DNA from: Planomicrobium sp. CPCC 101110
GTDB taxonomy: Bacteria; Bacillota; Bacilli; Bacillales_A; Planococcaceae
Direction: 5' to 3'
NCBI RefSeq assembly: GCF_007859395.1
Contig: NZ_VOHD01000003.1
Location: 25,561-89,560, forward strand
Length of the DNA: 64,000 nt
The notes below the pieces were generated by a model. That model saw only the letters and a program-made list of their open reading frames with translations. It had not been told where the DNA came from and did not search any database. Positions 17,458 through 26,348 of the stretch are shown here, one piece after another. Within the stretch, counting starts at the first letter, position 1. The number at the start of each line of letters is the position of its first letter. Made by a program: the position numbers and the translations under genes.

Positions 17458-18966
17458 ATGAAAAAAATTGGATTTGATTCGGAGAAATATTTGCAAGAAC
17501 AATCTGCCTATATCCTAGAACGGGTGCAGCAGTATGATAAACTTTACTTGGAATTTGGCGGAAAATTGATAGGCGACAAACATGCAAAGCGTGTCTTGCC
17601 TGGATTTGATGAAGATGCCAAAATCAAATTATTGCATACGCTGAAAGAAAATGCGGAAATCATCATCTGTGTGTACGCTGGAGACATCGAACGGAACAAA
17701 GTCCGTGAAGATTACGGCATCACTTATGACCAAGATGTCTTGCGCTTAATCGATGAATATCGGGCGTATGGCATTTCTGTCAACAGTGTCTTGATCACTC
17801 GTTACCACGGACAACCAACAGTCAAAGTATTTATGACAAAGCTTGAGAGAAGCGGAATCAGCGTCTGTATGCACCGCGAAATCGAAGGTTACCCCACAAA
17901 CGTGGACGCGGTCCTTGGGGAAGAGGGATTTGCGACGAATCCCTATATTAAAACGACAAAGCCAATCGTGGTCGTAACGGCACCTGGTCCAGGCAGCGGG
18001 AAGCTTGCCACCTGCCTTAACCAAATGTACCATGAGAATAAACTGGGGAATAAAGTCGGCTATGCCAAGTTTGAGACTTTTCCGGTTTGGAACTTGCCGT
18101 TAAAGCACCCGGTAAACATCGCTTATGAAGCGGCTACCGTCGATTTGAAAGACGTTAATATGATTGACAATTATCACTATGAAGCATACGGGAAAGTAGC
18201 AATCAATTACAATCGTGATATTGAGACGTTCCCTGTCATCAAACGGATTATTGAAAGGATTACTGGTAAAGAGTCTGTTTACAGCTCACCGACTGATATG
18301 GGTGTTAATCGTCTGAAATCAGGCATTACCGACGATATGGTCGTGCAGGAAGCTGCCAAGCAGGAAATTATTCGGCGCAGTTTCGTCGTAGAGAACGACT
18401 ATAAAAAAGGGCTTGCCGATGAAGATAGTGTACGCCACATGCAAGTGATTCTTGAAGAGACTGACTTAAAGAAAGAGGATCGGGCACCTGTATTGCCGGC
18501 CCGTAATTATGCGAAAGCGATTCAAGAAAGTATGGACAGCACGAATTTACAAGCCATAATTGCGATAGAACTGCCAAATGGTGAGATGATCACCGGTCGA
18601 ACGACAACTTTGATGGATGCTTCGGCAGCCGCAATTCTGAATGGGTTGAAGAAATTGACCAATATTTCCGATGAAATTAATTTGTTGTCGCCGATGATTT
18701 TACAAACGATTCAACGGTTGAAAACCGATGATTTGAACAGCCGAGTCCCGACGTTAAGCGCCAATGAAGTGCTGATTGCACTGGCAATCAGTGCAGTCAC
18801 CAACCCTACTTCTGAGCTGGCTTATAAGCAACTGCCAAATTTAAAAGATACACAAGCGCATTCCACGGTTATATTGAATAGAGAAAACGAGCAGACCTTT
18901 AAGAAGCTTGGAATCGACATCACCAATGATCCGGTATATCCAACGGAGAACCTGTATTACAATTAG
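17458..18966 (+). CDS. DUF1846 domain protein
   Basis: The 502-residue protein matches the DUF1846 family along its length. It begins [19 protein letters not shown] and has [21 protein letters not shown] near residue 30-50. A glycine-rich loop [15 protein letters not shown] near 178 is P-loop-like. No biochemical role is established that I can name. The protein looks cytosolic, with no signal or membrane segment. The ribosome-binding site is poor (GACGGG). A terminator follows, so it is probably monocistronic. The family call is firm; function is open. Confidence 0.88.
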   Translation: MKKIGFDSEKYLQEQSAYILERVQQYDKLYLEFGGKLIGDKHAKRVLPGFDEDAKIKLLHTLKENAEIIICVYAGDIERNKVREDYGITYDQDVLRLIDEYRAYGISVNSVLITRYHGQPTVKVFMTKLERSGISVCMHREIEGYPTNVDAVLGEEGFATNPYIKTTKPIVVVTAPGPGSGKLATCLNQMYHENKLGNKVGYAKFETFPVWNLPLKHPVNIAYEAATVDLKDVNMIDNYHYEAYGKVAINYNRDIETFPVIKRIIERITGKESVYSSPTDMGVNRLKSGITDDMVVQEAAKQEIIRRSFVVENDYKKGLADEDSVRHMQVILEETDLKKEDRAPVLPARNYAKAIQESMDSTNLQAIIAIELPNGEMITGRTTTLMDASAAAILNGLKKLTNISDEINLLSPMILQTIQRLKTDDLNSRVPTLSANEVLIALAISAVTNPTSELAYKQLPNLKDTQAHSTVILNRENEQTFKKLGIDITNDPVYPTENLYYN

Positions 18967-18972
18967 GTTTTG

Positions 18973-19024
18973 AAAACGTCTGCCTTTTTCTTCTTACATA
19001 GAAGCCTAGGGCAGATGTTTTTTC
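18973..19024 (+). terminator. Terminator of the DUF1846 gene
   Basis: AAACGTCTGCC pairs with GGCAGATGTTT (one G-U) around a long T-rich loop, and a T6 run follows. Confidence 0.75.
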
Positions 19025-19038
19025 GTTTATAGAGTTTA

Positions 19039-19082
19039 CTAAAAAGGTGTAGTCTTCTAATTAGAAGACTACACCTTTTTAG
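19039..19082. repeat. 44-bp perfect palindrome
   Basis: Two 22-base arms (19039-19060 and 19061-19082) are exact reverse complements with no spacer. Each flank carries A5/T5, so the structure could act as a terminator in both directions. It abuts the broken end of a dehydrogenase remnant. Confidence 0.9.
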
Positions 19083-19342
19083 ATTAATGGATTAACTGCC
19101 GGAATGTCTGTGCAAACACTAATCTTATGGATCTTGCCATAAAACAAGCAATATTGACAGGGTTTAATCTTTGGAAATACTCTCATCAAGACCTCGAAGA
19201 AACGTTAGAACAGCTTTTTAAGTTGGCTGAGCAATTTGATATTCGGCCAACAATTGATTCGACGCTCCCACTTAATAAAAATAAAACCGCCTATAAAGTA
19301 ACCGCAGTGAACCAATCGTACCTAAATAAAAAAGAAAGATAG
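19083..19342 (+). pseudogene. Remnant of a medium-chain zinc-type dehydrogenase (C-terminal part)
   Basis: One frame from 19083 reads INGLTAGMSVQT, then coding passes to another frame: DLAIKQAILTGFNLWKYS followed by a helix and LAEQFDIRPTIDSTLPL. The latter resembles the end of quinone-oxidoreductase-type MDR enzymes (helix, then KPVID.xxPL), but the final substrate-binding repeat is degenerate. The rest of the gene is missing and the fragment begins at a 44-bp palindrome. I infer a truncated, frameshifted relic. A 71-codon ORF (19127-19342) exists within it, without a ribosome-binding site. Confidence 0.45.
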
Positions 19343-19349
19343 AAGTCTG

Positions 19350-19769
19350 CTATTGCGCTAGTTGATTGTTGAATGTATTTACGCCGGCTTCCGCAACTTG
19401 AACATCATTAGGCACTGAACTTCCACTGACGCCTATTGCTCCGACTACTTTTCCCTCAACGAGAAGGGGGATCCCTCCACCAAAGACGACAAGGCGTCCA
19501 TTATTGGTCGTATTTAATCCGAAAAGTTCAGCTGCAGGAACTGTTGCATCAGCCAAGGCTGCTGTAGGCATTTTCAAAGCTACGGCTGTCCATGCTTTAT
19601 TTTGGGCAATATCAATACTCGCAAGCCAAGCATCATCCATCCGGTGAATTGCAATCAGATTTCCGCCATCATCTACAACCGTAATAACCATGGCAACGCC
19701 AAGATTTTTTGCTTCTTCTTCCGCACCCGCAATTAGTTCTTTTGCTAAATCTAACGTAATTTTATACAT
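19350..19769 (-). CDS. GlcG/HbpS-family heme-binding-like protein
   Basis: The 139-residue protein of the GlcG/HbpS family starts YKITLDLAKELIAGAEEEA. It carries the VVDDGGNLIAIHRMDDAW signature and the GGGIPLLVEGKVVGAIGVSG C-terminal motif. Members bind heme or cobalamin, or accompany oxidoreductases; exact roles vary. No signal peptide is present, so it is cytosolic. It lies 45 bases downstream of fdhA on the same strand, so it probably belongs to the same transcript. Confidence 0.85.
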   Translation of the reverse strand: MYKITLDLAKELIAGAEEEAKNLGVAMVITVVDDGGNLIAIHRMDDAWLASIDIAQNKAWTAVALKMPTAALADATVPAAELFGLNTTNNGRLVVFGGGIPLLVEGKVVGAIGVSGSSVPNDVQVAEAGVNTFNNQLAQ

Positions 19770-19814
19770 AAGAACAAACCTCCTTTTCTAATGAGCACAT
19801 AGAAAATACCTTGC

Positions 19815-21029
19815 TTATTTAAAAACTCCATGGGGATCAATGACAAACTTCTTGGAAGCTCCCTGATCAAATTCAGCATAAGCCCCAGGTGCCTGATCCA
19901 ACGAAATCACTGTGGCATTTACCGCTTTGGCAATCTGTGCTTTTCCGCTTAAGATCGACATCATTAAGTCGCGGTGGTACCTCATGACTGGTGTTTGGCC
20001 CGTTACAAAAGTATGTGCTTTTGCCCAGCCAAGCCCTAAGCGCACTTTTAAGGTTCCGATTTTCGCATCTTCATCAACAGCGCCTGGATCACCCGTTACA
20101 TAAAGTCCCGGTATGCCAAGACGGCCGCCTGCGCGAGTAACTTGCATAATGGAGTTCAGCACAATAGCGGGTGCTTCACCAGCTCCTTCGCCATGTCCAC
20201 TAGCTTCAAAGCCAACGCAGTCAATAGCGCAATCAACCTCTGGCACACCCAAGATTTGAGCAATTTGCTCCCCGAGATCCGGGTGTTCCCTTAGGTTTAC
20301 GGTTTCACAGCCGAAGCTTCTGGCTTGTGCAAGGCGTTCGCCATTCAAATCACCCACAATTACAACAGATGCTCCTAGAAGCTGGGCGGAGTGGGCAGCG
20401 GCTAAACCTACAGGACCGGCCCCCGCAACATAGACGGTAGATCCCGGTTTGACACCAGCACTCACTGCACCATGATAACCCGTTGGAAAAATATCAGAAA
20501 GCATCGTCAAATCGAGTATTTTTTCCATTGCCTGATCTTTATCCGGAAATTTCAGCAGCTGGAAATCTGCATAAGGGACCATTACATATTCCGATTGGCC
20601 GCCGACCCATCCCCCCATGTCCACATAGCCATAAGCAGATCCGGGACGATCCGGATTTACATTCTCGCAAATATGGGTATCACGCTCTTTACAACTGCGG
20701 CAGCGGCCGCAGGCAATATTAAATGGTACAGAGACCAGATCTCCTTTTTTGATGAATTCAACATCGCGGCCGACTTCAATGACTTCGCCTGTAATTTCAT
20801 GGCCTAGGACGAGCCCTTCAGGAGCTGTGGTGCGTCCGCGCACCATATGTTGGTCACTTCCGCAAATATTCGTTGTAACGATTTTCACAATTACCCCGTG
20901 TTCACATTTACGTCCTACATTTAAAGGGTTTACCCCAGGGCCGTCCCTGATGATTAATTCAGGATAACTAATATCTTCAACCGTTACAGTTCCTGCACCT
21001 CTGTATACAACCGCTCTGTTTCCTGCCAT
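19815..21029 (-). CDS. fdhA: Glutathione-independent formaldehyde dehydrogenase
   Basis: Zinc-dependent MDR enzyme that oxidises formaldehyde with tightly bound NAD. The 404 residues closely resemble Pseudomonas putida FdhA as remembered: AGNRAVVY start, TTNICGSDQHMVRGRTT, LGHEITGEVIEVG, structural-zinc cysteines CGRCRSCKERDTHIC, YGYVDMGGW, and the NAD fold VYVAGAGPVGLAAAH. The C-terminal half keeps GLGWAKAHTF and KKFVIDPH. The start is placed at the second Met (21029), nine bases from GGAG; the first ATG (21038) overlaps that site. It is divergent from hxlR-like 21249, which probably regulates it. Confidence 0.93.
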   Translation of the reverse strand: MAGNRAVVYRGAGTVTVEDISYPELIIRDGPGVNPLNVGRKCEHGVIVKIVTTNICGSDQHMVRGRTTAPEGLVLGHEITGEVIEVGRDVEFIKKGDLVSVPFNIACGRCRSCKERDTHICENVNPDRPGSAYGYVDMGGWVGGQSEYVMVPYADFQLLKFPDKDQAMEKILDLTMLSDIFPTGYHGAVSAGVKPGSTVYVAGAGPVGLAAAHSAQLLGASVVIVGDLNGERLAQARSFGCETVNLREHPDLGEQIAQILGVPEVDCAIDCVGFEASGHGEGAGEAPAIVLNSIMQVTRAGGRLGIPGLYVTGDPGAVDEDAKIGTLKVRLGLGWAKAHTFVTGQTPVMRYHRDLMMSILSGKAQIAKAVNATVISLDQAPGAYAEFDQGASKKFVIDPHGVFK

Positions 21030-21136
21030 TCCTGTCATCTCCTATCCTGTTTTTTTCAAATACAAGATCTGATCTTTATGCCCATCCTGCTTTAAAGATG
21101 GAAAGCGAAACAACTAAAGGGGCAATAGAATTATTC

Positions 21137-21165
21137 ATTATATTCTGTATATTCTAAAATATAAT
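21137..21165. promoter_or_regulatory. Inverted repeat in the fdhA-hxlR intergenic region
   Basis: ATTATATT (21137-21144) and AATATAAT (21158-21165) are perfect complements 13 bases apart. They lie in the A+T-rich divergent spacer. It is a candidate operator for the adjacent HxlR regulator, but such A+T-rich dyads also arise by chance. Confidence 0.35.
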
Positions 21166-21248
21166 TCTTTTCATTGGAAGAAGGCACTTTTTTGTGAGAA
21201 GGTTACCAAAAGGATAGTTTTAAGCGCCATAAGGAAAGGGGAAGTCCG

Positions 21249-21620
21249 ATGGATGACTTACGGACAGAAATAAAAAGGAAAATTAAAAGCGGCGAATTTA
21301 ATTGTGAAAAAGAATTGACCTTATCTCTTATTAGCGGAAAATGGAAAATCGTAATTATTTACCATTTAGCAACAGAGGGTGTTTTACGATTTAGTGATAT
21401 TAACCGATTGCTCCCAAAAATTACACATAAGGTATTAACCACTCAAATTAGAGAGTTAGAAGAGGATGGGATTGTCCATCGGAAAGTATTTCCAGAGGTT
21501 CCGCCGAGAGTAGAATATTCTTTAACAAACTTAGGGGAAAGCCTAATGCCGATCGTTCTGATGATGTACGAATGGGGAAAGGAAAATATAAAATACTACA
21601 CTATTACCAAAAATGTATGA
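21249..21620 (+). CDS. HxlR-family transcriptional regulator, probably formaldehyde-responsive
   Basis: The 123-residue winged-helix protein keeps FNCEKELTL at residues 17-25, the same context as Cys11 of B. subtilis HxlR, which senses formaldehyde. Other matching segments are [31 protein letters not shown] and [15 protein letters not shown]. It is transcribed divergently from fdhA, so a role in formaldehyde-induced fdhA expression is likely. B. subtilis HxlR activates the hxlAB RuMP genes, which are not seen here. A GGAAAGGGG site precedes the ATG. Confidence 0.88.
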   Translation: MDDLRTEIKRKIKSGEFNCEKELTLSLISGKWKIVIIYHLATEGVLRFSDINRLLPKITHKVLTTQIRELEEDGIVHRKVFPEVPPRVEYSLTNLGESLMPIVLMMYEWGKENIKYYTITKNV

Positions 21621-21646
21621 GGATTCCTGCAAGGGAATCCTCTTTT
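21619..21646 (+). terminator. Terminator of the hxlR-like gene
   Basis: 9-bp perfect stem GAGGATTCC/GGAATCCTC overlapping the stop codon, then TTTTG. Confidence 0.8.
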
Positions 21647-21813
21647 GTTTATAGAAGTATTTGCTAATTCGTGAAGGATGGACTGAAAGAGCTCATTTAA
21701 ATATGCTTCGGTGAACCTTACCGTAGATGAATAAAGTTCTCATAAAAATATTCTTTTAATAATAAGCAAAGAGTTGTGTTCCTTTCTTCACCTAAAACAT
21801 TGCTATAATAAAA

Positions 21814-21856
21814 GAGTGTCAAAAGCTGCACGCTAGCTTTAGATGCTCTTTTTTTT
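21814..21856 (+). terminator. Terminator-like hairpin in the leader of the DUF4317 gene
   Basis: GAGTGTC-A-AAAGCT pairs with AGCTTT-A-GATGCTC (two wobble pairs and one A-A mismatch), followed by T8. It lies 44 bases before the DUF4317 start. An extended -10 (TGCTATAAT, 21801-21809) lies immediately upstream. The arrangement suggests either an attenuator or the end of a short upstream transcript. Confidence 0.7.
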
Positions 21857-21899
21857 GTGCATCGCACGGATTTTACTTAGCCAGGGAGTTGGAATTAAA

Positions 21900-23090
21900 A
21901 TGAACAAGAACGATATAGCGGATATACGCAAACGATTCAAGCTGGATACCGATTTATTGAAAATCGCTGATATTTATAATGTTTATATTAAAGGGGAAAC
22001 CACTGAAATCTTCCACGAGGAGAGCCGCTCGTTTTCCTTGCTGGACCGGGAGCAGCAGGAGCTGTTTCTTGCCAACTTCAAGAAGGTATTGGGCGGAAAG
22101 CTGGATGAAAAGCTGTTTGAGGTAAAGTTTCAGCGACAGGAAGAAGGGCAGGCGGACCATACGCAGCGGCTCCTATACGATGGGCTTGAGGCCGATGACG
22201 TTGATGAATGGAAAGAAAACATGCAGCGCATCGCCTTGAAGACGATTGAAGACAGAACGTATGAAAAGGACATGGTCATCACGTTCATTCGCGGAACGTA
22301 TTTCAAAACGACGAAACGCGAGCCTGATGAAACGGAAATCGACATGCGGGACGAAGTGTATACGACGCCTTTCATCCTTAGCAGCCTGAACCAGACCGAA
22401 TTGCCGAAAAGTTCGCTGGTGTTTGATTTTGTCGAGCGGGAGTTCAAGTCGAACGTGTTGGCGGATCCCGTCATTAAACTGGCTTCGCCGATCGGTGGAT
22501 TCCTGTTCCCGAGTTTTACGGACAACGCAGCAGACGTCAATCACATCATTTATGCCGCAAGCAAGGCGAACAACCCGGATTTCCAGTTTATCGAGAGTGT
22601 GTTGAACGGCGAAGAAATCATGACTGCCGAGGATGATAAAGCTGTGTTTGAAGAGATAGTCAAAGCGGTAATTGGAGAAGAAGTCAATTCGAGAACCCTT
22701 GCCGGTGTCTATGATGAGATCAATCACATGCTGGTCGTGGAAAAAGAGAGCGAGGAAGAAGAGGATACGCCGACTTTGGATACGGTGGAAGTGGCGCGTG
22801 TCTTAAAGGCAAGCGGCGTCAAAGACATCAGTACGGAAAAGGTGGAGCGGGCTTTTCAGCAGGTAGTGGAAGACAAAAGCTATGAAATGAAAGCCAGCCA
22901 TGTCATTCCGAGCTACGCGTCGAAGTCCATCAAGATCAGCACGAAAGTGGCGGATATTAAAATCAGTCCCCAAGATCTGCGGTATGTGAAACAGGTCAAT
23001 TACAACGGCAAACGCTGCCTCCTGATCGAGGTGGAAGAAGACACGATGATTGAAGGATTCAAGCTGCTTCAGGAAGAGGAGTTGGAATAG
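21900..23090 (+). CDS. DUF4317 domain protein
   Basis: The 396-residue cytosolic protein matches DUF4317: NKNDIADIRKRFKLD start, YNVYIKGETTEIFHEE, and a long acidic middle with EEEEDTPTLDTVEV near 280. No catalytic motif is recognisable. The start is ATG 21900 after AGGGAG; the frame runs open to 21843 through the leader hairpin, so that part is not coding. Function is unknown. The deaminase gene follows after 70 bases and may be cotranscribed. Confidence 0.85.
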   Translation: MNKNDIADIRKRFKLDTDLLKIADIYNVYIKGETTEIFHEESRSFSLLDREQQELFLANFKKVLGGKLDEKLFEVKFQRQEEGQADHTQRLLYDGLEADDVDEWKENMQRIALKTIEDRTYEKDMVITFIRGTYFKTTKREPDETEIDMRDEVYTTPFILSSLNQTELPKSSLVFDFVEREFKSNVLADPVIKLASPIGGFLFPSFTDNAADVNHIIYAASKANNPDFQFIESVLNGEEIMTAEDDKAVFEEIVKAVIGEEVNSRTLAGVYDEINHMLVVEKESEEEEDTPTLDTVEVARVLKASGVKDISTEKVERAFQQVVEDKSYEMKASHVIPSYASKSIKISTKVADIKISPQDLRYVKQVNYNGKRCLLIEVEEDTMIEGFKLLQEEELE

Positions 23091-23160
23091 GCCGCCCTGA
23101 TTGTTTTTAAAGCATCCCCGGCGAGCAGGACAGTTGAACAACAAGGAGGAGGAGCCGAAC

Positions 23161-23643
23161 ATGATCAGTGAGAAGGATTTGGAGTATTTGCGGCGTTGTG
23201 TGGAATTGGCGGAAACGGCTTTGGAAAAAGGGGACGAGCCGTTTGGATCCGTACTTGTTTCAGCTGCCGGAGAAGTGCTTTTTGAAGACCATAACCACGT
23301 GGCTGGCGGTGACCATACGCAGCATCCAGAATTTGCGATTGCCAGGTGGGCGGCAAATAACATGGCACTTGAAGAAAGAGGCAGGGCGACGGTTTATACT
23401 TCCGGGGAACATTGCCCGATGTGTGCGGCGGCTCATGGATGGGTCGGCTTGGGACGGATCGTATACGCAAGTTCGTCTGGGCAGTTGGCCGGGTGGTTGA
23501 GTGAAATGGGCGTTGCGCCATCGCGTGTCCAGAATTTGGCCATTGAAGATGTGATCAAGGATCCGGCAGTGGATGGCCCGGTTCCTGAGCTGGCGGAGCT
23601 GGTCCATCAGCTCCATCGCCGGTCGCATGAAGCGAAACGGTAA
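23161..23643 (+). CDS. Cytidine/deoxycytidylate deaminase-like nucleoside deaminase
   Basis: The 160-residue zinc deaminase fold has the zinc/catalytic motif HPEFA (usual HAE, here with Pro in place of Ala). The second metal motif is SGEHCPMCAAA (PCxxC type, here CPMC). A GDEPFGSVLV strand precedes them. The family includes guanine deaminase and TadA-like enzymes; the substrate here is not decidable. The start at 23161 is set by AAGGAGGAGG; the frame is open to 23101 without a site. A bidirectional terminator separates it from convergent ahpF. Confidence 0.82.
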   Translation: MISEKDLEYLRRCVELAETALEKGDEPFGSVLVSAAGEVLFEDHNHVAGGDHTQHPEFAIARWAANNMALEERGRATVYTSGEHCPMCAAAHGWVGLGRIVYASSSGQLAGWLSEMGVAPSRVQNLAIEDVIKDPAVDGPVPELAELVHQLHRRSHEAKR

Positions 23644-23671
23644 GCGGGATTTTGTGTCCGCGAACAAAACA

Positions 23672-23716
23672 AAAAGGACTGTGGCAAGAGATCGAATCTC
23701 TTCCACAGTCCTTTTA
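23672..23716. terminator. Bidirectional terminator between the deaminase gene and ahpF
   Basis: AAAAGGACTGTGG(C)AAGAGAT pairs with ATCTCTTCCACAGTCCTTTT around CGA. The A run and T run suit both directions. Confidence 0.9.
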
Positions 23717-23732
23717 TCTTTTCAGTTCTTCC

Positions 23733-25280
23733 TTATACCAAAACAGGTACTTTGCTTCTGATGAGATGGTCGAACGCACTCAATGAGGCAGTGGCGCCGG
23801 ATCCCATAGAAATGATGATTTGTTTGTACGGGCTGTTTGTGCAGTCTCCTGCAGCAAACACACCAGGTACATTCGTTGCTCCGCGCTGGTCGACAACAAT
23901 CTCGCCGAATTTGTTGCGTTCAACGGTGTCGCCGAGCCAGTCTGTGTTCGGAATAAGACCGATTTGGACGAATACGCCCGACAATCCGATATGTTTTACG
24001 TCTCCTGTTTCAAGATCCACATAAGAAATGCCGTTCACTTTGTCAGTTCCTGTGATTTCTTTGGTTTTTGCATTTGTCAGGACCGTTACATTCGGCAGGC
24101 TGCGCAGGCGCTCTTGCAGCACTGAGTCTGCTTTTAGCGCTGCATTGTATTCAAGAACGGTTACGTGGTTTACGATATTCGCAAGATCGATAGCTGCCTC
24201 GACGCCGGAGTTGCCTCCGCCAATTACGGCTACGTCTTTGCCTGCAAACAAAGGACCATCACAGTGTGGGCAGTAAGCTACCCCTTTGTTCTTGAATTCA
24301 TCCTCGCCAGGTACGCCGATATTACGCCAGCGGGCACCGGTTGAAAGGATGACGGTTTTGCCTTTTAGGACAGCGCCGTTTTCAAGTTCGATCTCGATGA
24401 AATCTTTCTTTTCCAATCGCTTGGCGCGCTGCAGATTCATCACATCAATGTTGTACTCTTTCACGTGTTCTTCCAGGCTAGCCGCGAATTTAGGGCCTTC
24501 CGTATGCTTTACACTGATAAAGTTTTCAATGCTGAGCGTATCAAGGACTTGACCGCCAAAGCGTTCAGCGACGATGCCTGTACGAATGCCTTTGCGTGCC
24601 GCATAAATTGCCGCACTTGCACCTGCCGGGCCTCCGCCGACTACAAGAACTTCATAAGGCTCCTTGTCCGCAAACTCGGATGCATCTGGAGCGCTGCCCA
24701 GCTTGGCAAGCAATTCTTCCAATGACATGCGTCCGCTGGAGAAAGTTTCTCCGTTCAGGAACACAGTCGGTACGGCCATGATGTCTTTGCGTTCAACTTC
24801 TTCTTTGAATGCTCCGCCGTCGATCATCGTATGCGAGATATTAGGGTTGAGAACACTCATCAAGTTCAACCCTTGGACAACTTCAGGGCAGTTTTGGCAG
24901 CTTAAGCTAATGTAGGATTCAAAATGGTATGTGCCGTCAATGCTCTTGATTTGGTCGATCACTTTCTGTTCGACCTTTGGAGCCCGGCCGCTTACTTGCA
25001 GCAACGCAAGCACCAATGAAGTGAATTCATGCCCGAGAGGAATCCCTGCGAACGTGATGCCCGTGTCTTCGCCGATGCGATTGACGCTAAAGCTCGGCGT
25101 TCTTTCTAGCTGCGTGCGTTCAACTTGGATGTTGGACGACATAGCGGATAGTTCATCTACTAGAGCTGCCATATCGCGCGAAACATCGTCCCTTCCTGCG
25201 CTGACCTTAAGCAGCACATCGCCTTCCAATAATTGTAGATATTGCCCTAATTGTGCTTTTATATCTGCATCTAGCATCAT
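23733..25280 (-). CDS. ahpF: Alkyl hydroperoxide reductase subunit F
   Basis: NADH-dependent flavoprotein that re-reduces AhpC. The 515 residues have a thioredoxin-fold N-terminal domain with the CQNC disulfide near residue 127. FAD binding follows (VVGGGPAGASAAIYAARKG, near 212), then the catalytic CPHC, NAD binding (VIGGGNSGVEAAIDLA), and C-terminal FAD contact (GVFAAGDCTNSPYKQ). The start ATG has AAGGAG eight bases upstream. It lies 12 bases after ahpC, so the two form an operon under the PerR box upstream of ahpC. Confidence 0.97.
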   Translation of the reverse strand: MMLDADIKAQLGQYLQLLEGDVLLKVSAGRDDVSRDMAALVDELSAMSSNIQVERTQLERTPSFSVNRIGEDTGITFAGIPLGHEFTSLVLALLQVSGRAPKVEQKVIDQIKSIDGTYHFESYISLSCQNCPEVVQGLNLMSVLNPNISHTMIDGGAFKEEVERKDIMAVPTVFLNGETFSSGRMSLEELLAKLGSAPDASEFADKEPYEVLVVGGGPAGASAAIYAARKGIRTGIVAERFGGQVLDTLSIENFISVKHTEGPKFAASLEEHVKEYNIDVMNLQRAKRLEKKDFIEIELENGAVLKGKTVILSTGARWRNIGVPGEDEFKNKGVAYCPHCDGPLFAGKDVAVIGGGNSGVEAAIDLANIVNHVTVLEYNAALKADSVLQERLRSLPNVTVLTNAKTKEITGTDKVNGISYVDLETGDVKHIGLSGVFVQIGLIPNTDWLGDTVERNKFGEIVVDQRGATNVPGVFAAGDCTNSPYKQIIISMGSGATASLSAFDHLIRSKVPVLV

Positions 25281-25292
25281 TTTTTGAACTCC

Positions 25293-25862
25293 TTATATTT
25301 TGCCGACAAGGTCAAGGCTTGGCTTCAATGTTGCACTGCCTTCTTCCCATTTTGCCGGGCAAACTTCACCTGGGTTATTGCGGACATACTGGGCGGCTTT
25401 GATTTTGCCGACAAGCGTGCTTGCATCGCGGCCAATGCCGTCTGCGTTGATTTCTGCCGCTTGGACGATGCCTTCTGGATCGATGATGAACGTGCCGCGC
25501 TGTGCCAGGCCTGCTTCTTCATCAAGGACATCAAAGCTGCGGGTGATTCTTTGTGAAGGGTCGCCGATCATGATGTATTCAAGTGTACTGATAGCATCTG
25601 AATGATCGTGCCATGCTTTATGAGTGAAATGAGTATCCGTTGAAACAGAGTACACTTCAACTCCTAGGTTTTTAAGGGTAGCGTATTGCTTCTGAAGATC
25701 CTCAAGTTCAGTAGGGCAAACGAATGTAAAGTCTGCTGGGTAGAAGCAAACAACACTCCATTGTCCTTTCAAGTTTTCCTCAGTGACTTCGATAAACTCA
25801 CCGCTTCCAGCATTGTAAGCTGAAGTTTTAAATGGCTGTATTTCTTTTCCGATCATAGACAT
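25293..25862 (-). CDS. ahpC: Alkyl hydroperoxide reductase subunit C (peroxiredoxin)
   Basis: Typical 2-Cys peroxiredoxin that removes H2O2 and organic peroxides. The 189 residues carry the peroxidatic Cys in DFTFVCPTE near 49 and the resolving Cys in GEVCPAKW near 168. The start [10 protein letters not shown] matches the family. A strong AGGAGGT site precedes the ATG. It is the first gene of the ahpC-ahpF operon; a PerR-type operator lies about 100 bases upstream. Confidence 0.98.
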   Translation of the reverse strand: MSMIGKEIQPFKTSAYNAGSGEFIEVTEENLKGQWSVVCFYPADFTFVCPTELEDLQKQYATLKNLGVEVYSVSTDTHFTHKAWHDHSDAISTLEYIMIGDPSQRITRSFDVLDEEAGLAQRGTFIIDPEGIVQAAEINADGIGRDASTLVGKIKAAQYVRNNPGEVCPAKWEEGSATLKPSLDLVGKI

Positions 25863-25959
25863 ATGTAGTACCTCCTAGATATTTTTTAGAATGATCATAG
25901 TTATGGTTCCAAAAAAATATCAATCAAAGCTGTTCACCTTAATTAATACAATTATTTAA

Positions 25960-25974
25960 CTATAATGATTCTAA
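25960..25974 (-). promoter_or_regulatory. PerR box of ahpC-ahpF
   Basis: CTATAATGATTCTAA agrees with the PerR consensus TTATAATNATTATAA at 12 of 14 defined positions. Its place about 100 bases upstream of ahpC, a classic PerR target, supports peroxide-inducible derepression. Confidence 0.75.
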
Positions 25975-26025
25975 TCCTATTTCTATTGTTATATGAATTT
26001 ATCCATTTGTCAAAGAGAACCCTAA

Positions 26026-26040
26026 ATGTAAACGCTTCCT
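26026..26040. promoter_or_regulatory. Candidate cre (CcpA) site
   Basis: ATGTAAACGCTTCCT fits the loose cre consensus WTGNAANCGNWNNCW at every fixed position, but its right half is not palindromic. It lies in the 486-base spacer between ahpC and the LURP-like gene. Apart from this and the PerR box I saw nothing else there. Confidence 0.4.
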
Positions 26041-26348
26041 TAATTTGCGGGAGAAAATGTAGCGTACGCAGCGAAATCGAATCAAAAATCGGGGGCTCCA
26101 TTCATTATGAAAAATATAAACTTAAAGTAATTTAATTTTTCGAAATAGTTATTATTTTTAATTAGGCCATGAATTTCTCAATAAAAAGAATGACTGCTAA
26201 AAGCTCAAGGTTTGGTTCAAGAAACCGAAATTCGCAAAGCAAAGTATTTTAAATGGATTCCGTGAGAAACTTTTGGCGCGGCCAACCGTAAGTAAAGGTA
26301 ATCTTCAAATATAGAAACTGATGCAATTACAAAAGAAGGAGGCAGGAT

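Noticed and set aside
20472..20967. Open frames on the + strand opposite fdhA
   Set aside because: Antisense to a clear conserved dehydrogenase, no family match and no start signal.
24028..25556. Several + strand frames opposite ahpF and ahpC
   Set aside because: They are codon-bias shadows of the ahp genes, without motifs.
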